Shown: positions 21,218 through 27,515 of the stretch, one piece after another
Layout: every line of letters begins with the position of its first letter
Numbering within the stretch: the first letter of the stretch is position 1
Translations under genes and position numbers: made by a program
Notes under the pieces: generated by a model
The model's database searches: none
What the model was told of the DNA's origin: nothing
The model's input: the letters and a program-made list of their open reading frames with translations, nothing else
From: a virus
Length of the DNA: 38,365 nt
IMG/VR virus record: IMGVR_UViG_3300042391_000253
Coordinates: 1-38,365 of that record
Direction: 5' to 3' (one strand)

Positions 21218-22510
21218 TTATCGTTGCTCAAGCCAGTTTAATGACGCGACAGCCTTTTTGTTAGCTCCTGCGCTTGCCATAGCAATCGTTATGGTGTCGC
21301 TGACAGTTCCCATTGAGCTTCTTCCAAGCTGATAAGTAGCCATATCGTAAAAAGTTTGGTTTCCTGCGCTCAACCTTGGGATAAACCCAGCATCAAAAGC
21401 CTCACCACCAGAAATCGCTGTGCTTGAAACATCGTACTGAGACAAGGCATTTGTATTTGGGTGATCTACCCAGCTTGCTCCCGTCAGTGCCGCATTTTTA
21501 ATGATCTTGTAAAACACATCCACATTGTCAATACTGCCAATCTGGAACGAATGAGGAATTACTACCCCGCCCAGCGCAGTAGATTTCAGCCTAATAGAAA
21601 GAATTGGAGTGAAGGTATTAGCCGATCCCATGTCTGTTCCAGTAATGGCATTGGAAATATTCACTGGCATGCCAGTTTTTTCTGACGCTCCATCACGGAT
21701 CAATGAATTTGATCCTTGATAGACATGATATGTTCCAGCCGCCTGACCGCCAGTTGTATTCTTAATCTCGCAACGAATTGGAAGGAATGGACTCTTGCAC
21801 CAAGGGCTATTCAAGATGTTGGCATCATAGAAGGTGTGGATGGTAATACACTCTCCGTTTATTACAAACTGAACTTTAACTTCACCAGCACCATACCACT
21901 CATAATCAAACTGAATTAATTGCTGTGCGTCAGGATTGGCTGTAATCCCACTTGGGCCAGTTCCATCCAGCTTGTCGCCGTTCCAACCAGCCCTACCAAC
22001 CCTCTGTAATGATGGGCTTCCACCCGCATCAGCGATGCAGCAAAAGTAATCACCGCTTCCGTCATCCTCAAAATAAGCTCCCTCTGATCCATTATAAAGT
22101 CCAAATCTGCGGCGAATGCCAGCAACGGGAGCCTGTAGCCTAATTGAAAAAGATAGAATTGCAGCCCTTCCAGAAATGTAGGTCATTACATTACGAGTCT
22201 GTCTAACAACCTCAGAGCCAATTGTGTTAGTAACAGCCATGTCGATACCGCTAATGGCTGGAACATGAGTTGCTGTGCCTCCGCTTGCCGTTGACTCATC
22301 CCACACATCAGTTTCTTTTCCGTACTGGAAGGTGTTAGTAAATTCCGTTGCAAACTGAGCAACGCGAAGCCTTCCCTTACTATTAAAGGTTGACTCTGCT
22401 AATGGGTTTGGAGTGTTCTGAGTTGCTGATACTGCCTCCAGAATACGCATAAGCGTAACATCCGAACCATCTTGAGGGCTGGAATAAACTGGATGGAAGT
22501 TCCTGCTCAT
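21218..22510 (-). CDS. Virion protein with MSRNF N-terminal module, 430 residues
   Basis: 430 residues. N-terminus MSRNFHPVYSSPQDGSDVTL then MRILEA is shared with the short protein at 23788. The body is beta-rich with Gly/Ser/Thr, a pattern like capsid-decoration, tail or carbohydrate-binding jelly-roll proteins (SFSIRLQAPVAGIRRRFGLY; IQFDYEWYGAGEVKVQFVIN; PHSFQIGSIDNVDVFYKII). It is probably a structural or receptor-binding protein. The next gene starts 1 nt after its stop, and its own start overlaps the upstream gene by ATGA. No enzyme motif. Confidence 0.65.
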   Translation of the reverse strand: MSRNFHPVYSSPQDGSDVTLMRILEAVSATQNTPNPLAESTFNSKGRLRVAQFATEFTNTFQYGKETDVWDESTASGGTATHVPAISGIDMAVTNTIGSEVVRQTRNVMTYISGRAAILSFSIRLQAPVAGIRRRFGLYNGSEGAYFEDDGSGDYFCCIADAGGSPSLQRVGRAGWNGDKLDGTGPSGITANPDAQQLIQFDYEWYGAGEVKVQFVINGECITIHTFYDANILNSPWCKSPFLPIRCEIKNTTGGQAAGTYHVYQGSNSLIRDGASEKTGMPVNISNAITGTDMGSANTFTPILSIRLKSTALGGVVIPHSFQIGSIDNVDVFYKIIKNAALTGASWVDHPNTNALSQYDVSSTAISGGEAFDAGFIPRLSAGNQTFYDMATYQLGRSSMGTVSDTITIAMASAGANKKAVASLNWLEQR

Positions 22511-22707
22511 TTCCTGTTGTGGTTACTCGTATTAAACCAAACATCATAGACCAACTTGGCAAGAGATGCCAAACCAACAATAATTCCAATGCACATGGAC
22601 AAGATCCTAAGATGGAAATCTAACATAGGATCAAGGCTGATAGCCGCCGCTGCAAGAGGTACGGACATACCAATAGCTCCTGTAGCGGCAGTATCAAGAT
22701 GGTGCAT
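22507..22707 (-). CDS. Small two-helix membrane protein, holin-like
   Basis: 66 residues with two hydrophobic segments: AATGAIGMSVPLAAAAISLD and ILSMCIGIIVGLASLAKLVY, then a short polar tail (NTSNHNRK). The end LAKLVYDVWFNTSN resembles VTGKLVYDWKVGTS of the holin candidate at 20540. It could be a second holin or antiholin, or a small membrane protein of another role. Start 22707; 4 nt downstream of the neighbour's stop, and ATGA to the 430-residue gene. Confidence 0.55.
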   Translation of the reverse strand: MHHLDTAATGAIGMSVPLAAAAISLDPMLDFHLRILSMCIGIIVGLASLAKLVYDVWFNTSNHNRK

Positions 22708-22711
22708 TGTC

Positions 22712-22915
22712 TTACTTGATCGAAACCTGTAGAAAGCCCCCGCCGTTAGGCTGGACAGTCACAAGGAAGGAAGCGATGTCTGAGGCGGTCTTGCCAGCAG
22801 GGAGGGAGATGAGGCCAGAACCACCAAGGAGGGCTTGGAAGGCAGTGACATCAGCGGCGACGAGGGTTGCACGAGCCTGAGTAGGAGCGACAACTGGAGT
22901 GAGGGTTACGGACAT
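22712..22915 (-). CDS. Small hypothetical structural-like protein
   Basis: 67 residues: MSVTLTPVVAPTQARATLVA, ADVTAFQALLGGSGLISLPA, then ASFLVTVQPNGGGFLQVSIK. Ala/Val/Gly-rich and beta-prone, no Cys, no charge clusters; similar in feel to capsid or tail accessory proteins. Start follows the leader CCAAAGCAAGCACAACAAACA. It lies between two structural-looking genes. Function unknown. Confidence 0.55.
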   Translation of the reverse strand: MSVTLTPVVAPTQARATLVAADVTAFQALLGGSGLISLPAGKTASDIASFLVTVQPNGGGFLQVSIK

Positions 22916-23008
22916 TGTTTGTTGTGCTTGCTTTGGTCAGTTAAGCATCTGGTTGTTTGTCTATGGGGAATGTTTGGCTATCGCGTCTTCATTTCCAGAG
23001 ATCAAAGA

Positions 23009-23788
23009 TTAGAGATTAATGAACCATGGGAGGTTGAGGAGTCGGGCAATCGTTTGGTCGCTTCCTCCAGATGCAGGAGTTGGGTAGCCAAAAGTTGGGC
23101 CACCATTAATTGATAGGAGCGTATTACCTCCTGAAGTGGTAACTGTAATAGCGTCTGGCAGAAACGTGCCGCCGTTGATTGCGCCGTTGCCGCCGTTACT
23201 AAATCCATTTCCAGTAAATGTGCCTCCGTAGATAAACTCGGAATTGATAAAATCATCTCCAGAGAATGTGCCTCCGTAGATATAATCGGAATTGATAAAA
23301 TCATCTCCAGTGAATGTGCCGTCGTAGATTGCGTTGTAGTTGGAAAATCCAGATCCAGAGAATGTGCCTTCGTAGATTACGTTGTTGTTTATAAACCCAC
23401 TTCCAGTGAACGTGCCGCCTAAGATGTCGCCTGAGTTGTAAAAACCACTTCCAGAAAATGTGCCGCTGGTAATAAGACTGTAGAGGTTGTTAAAATTACT
23501 TCCAGAAAATGTGCCGCCATAGATGTTGCTACTATAGTCCAAGGTGACACTCATTATGTCGCAAATTCCAGAGACTCCAGTTCCAATGTTTATAGCAGAG
23601 TAAAAGCCGCCAATAATTGGCGCATTAGTTGCACCAGTTGCCAGAGTAAGATCATAGGCAAGATACGCTGGATCACTATCCAGCCACGGAGCTTTAGCTG
23701 CTTGTGTAGTAGCTGCCGCATCAGTCCACCAGTTAAGGACATCTTCCCATGCCTGAGAACCTGAGTCTTGCCAGTATAAGTTAGCCAT
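23009..23788 (-). CDS. Repeat-solenoid virion protein (GTFSG repeats)
   Basis: 259 residues. An N-terminal domain (1-85, YWQDSGSQAWEDVLNWWTD) is followed by eight repeats of about 16 residues (89-210) with pattern Y-x-G-T-F-(S/T)-G-x-x-F-x-N-x-x-x-I, then a short C-terminal cap (ISINGGPTFGYPTPASGG-like LLSINGGPTFGYPTPASGG). The regular GTF spacing predicts a beta-helix solenoid like those in tail and adhesin proteins. Likely surface exposed and possibly receptor-binding. Start shares TAATG with the upstream MSRNF gene. Confidence 0.7.
   Translation of the reverse strand: MANLYWQDSGSQAWEDVLNWWTDAAATTQAAKAPWLDSDPAYLAYDLTLATGATNAPIIGGFYSAINIGTGVSGICDIMSVTLDYSSNIYGGTFSGSNFNNLYSLITSGTFSGSGFYNSGDILGGTFTGSGFINNNVIYEGTFSGSGFSNYNAIYDGTFTGDDFINSDYIYGGTFSGDDFINSEFIYGGTFTGNGFSNGGNGAINGGTFLPDAITVTTSGGNTLLSINGGPTFGYPTPASGGSDQTIARLLNLPWFINL
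23159..23524 (-). repeat. 48-bp tandem repeats in the solenoid gene
   Basis: Eight coding repeats; GTF falls at residues 92, 109, 125, 141, 157, 173, 189 and 207, so most units are exactly 48 bp. Two neighbouring units around 23217-23312 are almost identical at the DNA level, a sign of recent duplication or slippage. Confidence 0.85.
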
Positions 23789-24018
23789 TAGCTGCGAGTG
23801 ATTGATGCCACATTATCGCTACCATCATAAGTGATAGTAATTGTGCTTACAACCTCCGCTCCACGCTTAATAATAACAGTTTCTGGCTTTCCAGCGGCGA
23901 TGTAATCCTCAAACTCGTAATCGTAGGCAGTACCACTTGCAGACTCAAGGATGCGGTAAAGAGTGATGTCCTCACCATCTTTGGAGGATGATGCTATAGG
24001 TAGAAAGTTGCGACTCAT
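23788..24018 (-). CDS. Short MSRNF-module protein
   Basis: 76 residues. MSRNFLPIASSSKDGEDITL then YRILES matches the N-terminus of the 430-residue protein at 21218 (about 17 identities in the first 31 positions). The rest (GKPETVIIKRGAEVVSTITI, then TYDGSDNVASITRS) is a small beta domain of the kind seen in short phage fibre or decoration proteins. Possibly a virion-attachment module on its own. Stop and next start overlap (TAATG). Confidence 0.65.
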   Translation of the reverse strand: MSRNFLPIASSSKDGEDITLYRILESASGTAYDYEFEDYIAAGKPETVIIKRGAEVVSTITITYDGSDNVASITRS

Positions 24019-24040
24019 AGTTTGTAATTATTGTTTTAGA

Positions 24041-24325
24041 TTAAACCATCTCTTCCTCTGCCGTCATCTCTTCATCAGCCATTTCGTCTTCAGCCATTTC
24101 GTCCTCGCCTTCCATAGCGGCAATCTCTTCCTTCATTGCGTCTTTGGCCTTCTTTGGCTTTGGCTTCTCAGACTTAGACTCAATAGGGGTCTCGTTTTGA
24201 CCAATGGAGATGATTTGAATCATTCCATCGGCAATCTTGAACTTGGCGATCTCGGAGAACTCTGCTCCTTCTTTAACTCCGTCTGGTGCAGTGAAACCTT
24301 TAGGGATAGTAAATGATGTGGTCAT
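24041..24325 (-). CDS. Small protein with very acidic C-terminal tail
   Basis: 94 residues. A folded N-terminal part (SFTIPKGFTAPDGVKEGAEF, then SEIAKFKIADGMIQIISIG) is followed by a Lys/Pro linker and an almost wholly acidic, Met-rich tail (EDEMAEDEMADEEMTAEEEM). Such tails occur in head decoration or assembly-chaperone proteins. It lies two genes from the capsid gene, separated by an HNH gene. Function is inferred from composition only. Confidence 0.6.
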   Translation of the reverse strand: MTTSFTIPKGFTAPDGVKEGAEFSEIAKFKIADGMIQIISIGQNETPIESKSEKPKPKKAKDAMKEEIAAMEGEDEMAEDEMADEEMTAEEEMV

Positions 24326-24350
24326 AATTTGAATTATTAGATGGTATGAC

Positions 24351-24944
24351 TTAGTAAGTCAATGTTATTTCTATAACTCCAGCATGGATTAAGGCGTGGC
24401 AGTTCTTGCAGACAAGGATGCATTTAGCGGCTTCTGCATAAACGGCATCTATGTTCCTTCCCTCTGATTGAGATATGGTAAATAGTTTGTCTTTTGGATT
24501 TTTGTGATGAAAGTCAAGGCACTTTGGATGCCTATCATATCCGCATAACTCACACTTGTTGTGTCGTTCATTTTTTAGATCAACCCATATCTGCCTTTTG
24601 CGAGTTGCTTTATTGCGTCGATTTAACTGGTATGTCCTAAATTGATCTGGCTTTCTATATTTCCTTATTGTTGACAAAGAAATATTGGTAGATTTTTTAA
24701 TATCCATATTTGACGCACCAGATTCTAACATCTCCAGCATCTTGTTTTGCTCTTCTTGATCAAGCCGTTTTCCAGAATATCTTACTCCTTTACCAAGTAG
24801 TGATTTTTTATATGACTGATTAGTGTGATATAAAACAGAGCCAGCACTGCATTGAAGAAGTGATGCAATATGTCTTGTGGTAAATCCATCTAGCCTAAGT
24901 TCCTTGATTTTTTTAATTACATCTTTGCTTAATGGTGTATTCAT
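24351..24944 (-). CDS. Free-standing HNH endonuclease with N-terminal HTH
   Basis: 197 residues. An N-terminal HTH (LRLDGFTTRHIASLLQCSAG) and a second helix-turn-helix-like segment (SGASNMDIKKSTNISLSTIR) precede the HNH core: CELCGYDRHPKCLDFHHKNP, then CILVCKNCHALIH, with two CxxC zinc knuckles. Probably a homing endonuclease. It lies directly downstream of the capsid gene, bracketed by the capsid terminator and its own promoter, which fits insertion as a separate cassette. Confidence 0.88.
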   Translation of the reverse strand: MNTPLSKDVIKKIKELRLDGFTTRHIASLLQCSAGSVLYHTNQSYKKSLLGKGVRYSGKRLDQEEQNKMLEMLESGASNMDIKKSTNISLSTIRKYRKPDQFRTYQLNRRNKATRKRQIWVDLKNERHNKCELCGYDRHPKCLDFHHKNPKDKLFTISQSEGRNIDAVYAEAAKCILVCKNCHALIHAGVIEITLTY

Positions 24945-24953
24945 ATATGCAAC

Positions 24954-24982
24954 ATATTATGTTGATCAAACTACATTGTCAA
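24954..24982 (-). promoter_or_regulatory. Sigma70-like promoter of the HNH gene at 24351
   Basis: TTGACA (minus strand, 24982-24977), exact 17-nt spacer, TAATAT (24959-24954). Nine nt separate the -10 from ATG 24944, so the RNA would start within about 3 nt of the start codon. It is the best -35/-10 pair in the window. Confidence 0.7.
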
Positions 24983-24983
24983 C

Positions 24984-25025
24984 AAAAGAAAGCCCCAGTT
25001 AGATTTATCCAACTGGGGCTTCTTG
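24984..25025 (-). terminator. Rho-independent terminator after the capsid gene
   Basis: AGCCCCAGTT (24991-25000) and AACTGGGGCT (25011-25020) are perfect 10-bp arms with a 10-nt loop. Leftward the stem is followed by TTCTTTTG. It lies 21 nt after the capsid stop, the proper place to end the capsid transcript. Confidence 0.9.
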
Positions 25026-25041
25026 AGCTATTTAGTTCCTA

Positions 25042-26211
25042 TTAGGAATTGGTGCAAGCCACTGAACCAAAATCATTTGCGCATCTTTTGTGCAAAATGA
25101 CCCTTCCAAGGTAAGGAGCGATAGGACGGCTTCCGCTTGTGAACACTCCCAACCAACGACCGATCTTGCCAAGTGGATTGTCCACTGCATTACGGATGTT
25201 CAGCCAGAAGAACTGACCGCTGTAGTAGTATGGATAATCATCGAAGCTTGCGCCAGCGATGTTTGGCCCGACCTGCTGCACCGACTCCTCGTACACATCT
25301 GGGTGGAAGATGTACGCAGCCTCATAAGGGGCTGTGTTGTAGGCGGGGTTAGCCTCCCACTTGAATCCCGTGGTCGTGCTGGACTGCACGAATGGGTAGA
25401 TCTGGGTGTATGCGCCACCAGCATAGCTGAAGCGAGGAACCTCAAGATCAATCATGTGGTAGAACCCACCGAACGAACGCTCGACACCAAGAGGAGCAAT
25501 AAGCTCGCTAGGGGTGGCATAACGGATGTCCTGACGGAGTTCAGCGTTGTTACGGATCAGAGCGCGGCTGGTCTCAGGGCTGGTGATCAGTCCAAGGACA
25601 GGAACACCATTCTCTTTACCAAGTGCGTTGTGACCAGCACCATCGCGGATCAAGCGAACACGAAGCTCGTCAAGCTGATCCTGAGCCAACTGGAAGGTTG
25701 GAACTGGAACTGCGTTAAGAGTTGCGTACTCGGTGTTGTAACCAGCCTGTACCTTGGAAACAAGGCGCAGATACTCGCTACGGCGGCGATTGTCGAGGAC
25801 AGTCTTGGTGAGCTGCGTGAGCTGGGTAACAGTCTTAGCGATCTGGGACTCAATCTCAAACGAAGTCTTCAGATCGTCCAAGCAGATGCAAGGAGTCTGA
25901 TAACTACGGCTCTGAAGATTCCAACTACGAACAGTCTGACCGAAGTCAAGATCAGCAGGAGCAGGAATACAACCATTGGAAGCCGTTCCGCTGGAAAGGC
26001 CAACATTCGTCCAAGCATTTTCAAAATCACCAGAGAGCACACGCTCGACAGTGATTTCATTGAGAGTCGTGCCCATTCCCTGAGGGAATTTGCCGACTCG
26101 GACTAGACGACCCCAAGGGCCATCGACGGAATAACGTTCGTGAACATCAACGGAGAAACGATTCGTCTCACGTTGGAACAAATCATTGACTGTAGAGCAA
26201 GTAATTGCCAT
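25042..26211 (-). CDS. Major capsid protein candidate
   Basis: 389 residues from ATG 26211, preceded by the A-rich leader AAAAAAACAATATAATATT; an in-frame ATG at 26277 would add an unlikely 22 residues. An alpha/beta mix without enzyme motif: long helices (about 115-170, KTVTQLTQLTKTVLDNRRRS), a capsid-like ITSPETSRALIRNNAELRQD stretch after about 210, and a beta-rich C-terminus (FWLNIRNAVDNPLGKIGRWL; PYLGRVILHKRCANDF). Size, position between strong terminator and its own upstream region, and HNH genes on both sides fit the most highly expressed virion gene. It lacks a signature motif, so the name rests on profile and context. Confidence 0.7.
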   Translation of the reverse strand: MAITCSTVNDLFQRETNRFSVDVHERYSVDGPWGRLVRVGKFPQGMGTTLNEITVERVLSGDFENAWTNVGLSSGTASNGCIPAPADLDFGQTVRSWNLQSRSYQTPCICLDDLKTSFEIESQIAKTVTQLTQLTKTVLDNRRRSEYLRLVSKVQAGYNTEYATLNAVPVPTFQLAQDQLDELRVRLIRDGAGHNALGKENGVPVLGLITSPETSRALIRNNAELRQDIRYATPSELIAPLGVERSFGGFYHMIDLEVPRFSYAGGAYTQIYPFVQSSTTTGFKWEANPAYNTAPYEAAYIFHPDVYEESVQQVGPNIAGASFDDYPYYYSGQFFWLNIRNAVDNPLGKIGRWLGVFTSGSRPIAPYLGRVILHKRCANDFGSVACTNS

Positions 26212-26373
26212 AATATTATATTGTTTTTTTGTATTGTTAGTTGTTTTGTCAAAGCATCTCCGATTGCAAGCAATCATTGTTACTTTATTTGTTTCGGAAG
26301 AAGCGACACTTCCAATACGCCTATATCACGGATGCGACTCCGTTTACGCATACAGGTGGACTACCCCACAAAG
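26212..26373. promoter_or_regulatory. Capsid upstream region
   Basis: A 162-nt gap before the capsid start. It holds a perfect GATTGC-AA-GCAATC palindrome (26262-26275) and two small inverted repeats, GGAAG/CTTCC (26295-26317 region) and CGGA/TCCG (near 26328-26342). A TATAAT-like hexamer (26220-26215) lies 3 nt from the start, too close to be a normal -10. A 23-codon frame (26280-26351) is present but unconvincing. Probable site of capsid promoter or RNA leader structure. Confidence 0.4.
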
Positions 26374-27018
26374 TTATATTGCGTCAACGGGAATCTTACA
26401 TCTATAATCTAAATCCCAACAATGCGGAATGGATGCGTTGCTTTTATTATGCTTCCTCCTATTCCAAGACAAAGGAATAACATGAAGGTTGGAATGGTGA
26501 TGCCAGCCTCCCTTCGTCAATGGAACAATGTGATCAACTTCAAATTTAATGCCCAACCGAAAAAACAAAGATTTGCATTGTGCCGCCAAGACCCTTTCTA
26601 TTTGCGGGTTGTGATCTGGATGTAATTGTTCCAGCAGCATTGCCCTGCGTTTTGCTCTTTTAACCCGCCCATCAAGCCTAAATTTTTCAATGTCTTTCTT
26701 TGTATTTTCATACATCAGCTTTACTTTTTGAGGGTTAGCTGCTCTCCACGACCTAGATACAGCAAGGCATTTTTCTGTATTGTTCTTCCTCCACTTACGA
26801 AGGTTGTCCCGCGCCTTGTCTGGATTTGCCTTGCGCCACTCTTTATTTCGCGAGGAAACAATTTCCTTGTTTTCTCCCCTCCACACCTTTTGGAGTGTTT
26901 TATCTCTATTCTTTTGAGCGTTGAGCATTTCTGTGGTTATCCAACGCTCCCTTCCTCCTCTATGATAATGAGAGAACACCATTCCATCTTCTCTGATCGT
27001 TCCACGTTTTAGTTTCAT
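26374..27018 (-). CDS. Free-standing HNH endonuclease
   Basis: 214 residues from ATG 27018. A basic helical region with repeated KEWRKANPDKARDNLRKWRK-type motifs (KWRKNNTEK, SWRAANPQK) binds DNA in related proteins. The HNH core is FEVDHIVPLTKGGWHHHSNL then HVIPLSWNRRKHNKS. Probably a homing endonuclease. It is directly upstream of the capsid gene and downstream of a nuclease gene and direct repeats. A non-ATG extension to 27036 is unlikely. Confidence 0.88.
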   Translation of the reverse strand: MKLKRGTIREDGMVFSHYHRGGRERWITTEMLNAQKNRDKTLQKVWRGENKEIVSSRNKEWRKANPDKARDNLRKWRKNNTEKCLAVSRSWRAANPQKVKLMYENTKKDIEKFRLDGRVKRAKRRAMLLEQLHPDHNPQIERVLAAQCKSLFFRLGIKFEVDHIVPLTKGGWHHHSNLHVIPLSWNRRKHNKSNASIPHCWDLDYRCKIPVDAI

Positions 27019-27040
27019 GCAAACACAATACACCAACGAT

Positions 27041-27070
27041 ACAGTAATGTAAACGACTTATTTCGGTCAA
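27041..27070 (-). promoter_or_regulatory. Candidate promoter of the HNH gene at 26374
   Basis: On the minus strand TTGACC (27070-27065), 18-nt spacer, TACTGT (27046-27041), 22 nt before ATG 27018. The -35 lies in one copy of the 17-bp direct repeat. Moderate match to sigma70 consensus; could also drive the capsid gene. Confidence 0.4.
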
Positions 27071-27135
27071 TGATCTATTTCAACGTATCTATTTGAAAGA
27101 AATTCAGATCACCCTTTTGGTCAATGATCTATTTC
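27049..27135. repeat. 17-bp direct repeats with degenerate copies
   Basis: GGTCAATGATCTATTTC occurs exactly at 27065-27081 and 27119-27135 (54-bp period). A degenerate copy GTAAACGACTTATTTC is at 27049-27064, and TCTATTT recurs at 27088. One exact copy contains the stop codon of the nuclease gene; the other is in the gap before the HNH gene. Confidence 0.8.
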
Positions 27136-27515
27136 GTCAACATCTGTTTCAGAACCAAGCAATTCTCTTGCGTAATCAAAGGCGCAGTCCACCTAATGAC
27201 TTTCCAGCCAAGCTTGGTTGCCTCCCAATATTTCTCTCCATCAGCTAGGAACCCTCCACCCCTAGAGTGCCTACCTCCCCATGCTCCACCCTCAATCTCT
27301 ATCAGCGTCTTAGACGCATGATGGCAGTAATCAGCCCTCCAGCGGCGTACTGGATGAAACTTGAACTCTATCTCCAGACTTGGGCCGTTGACGCTTGCCC
27401 ACAGAAGATCGAACTTTTTTTCCAAAGAGCTTGGCACATGAACCTTTGGTAAGGATGCCTTCTTTGACAAGGAGGTTAAGGACTTCTTTCTTGGCTTTGG
27501 GGTTGGTTTTTGCAT
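27129..27515 (-). CDS. Vsr/DUF559-like PD-(D/E)XK endonuclease
   Basis: 128 residues. Basic N-terminus (MQKPTPKPRKKSLTSLSKKA), then EIEFKFHPVRRWRADYCHHA, KTLIEIEGGAWGGRHSRGGG, and GEKYWEATKLGWKVIRWTAP. The spacing RxWRxD ... xIExEGG ... RHxxGxGFxxDxEKY ... GWxVxR matches the small phage Holliday-junction or very-short-patch-like nucleases with a PD-(D/E)XK core. Its first 185 nt lie inside the glycosyltransferase-like frame, in another frame. Cuts or resolves DNA during replication or packaging, by family analogy. Confidence 0.8.
   Translation of the reverse strand: MQKPTPKPRKKSLTSLSKKASLPKVHVPSSLEKKFDLLWASVNGPSLEIEFKFHPVRRWRADYCHHASKTLIEIEGGAWGGRHSRGGGFLADGEKYWEATKLGWKVIRWTAPLITQENCLVLKQMLTK

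Noticed and set aside
25090-26106. Long plus-strand frame of 338 codons opposite the capsid gene
   Set aside because: Antisense frames of this length occur by codon bias in long genes. It has no A/C-rich leader, no domain and no neighbours on its strand.
26262-26345. tRNA-like set of small hairpins
   Set aside because: Arms are short and do not form a cloverleaf; no T-loop or CCA-compatible end.
26280-26351. 23-codon minus-strand frame between HNH and capsid genes
   Set aside because: Very short, no overlaps with neighbours and no leader; more likely noncoding structure upstream of the capsid gene.
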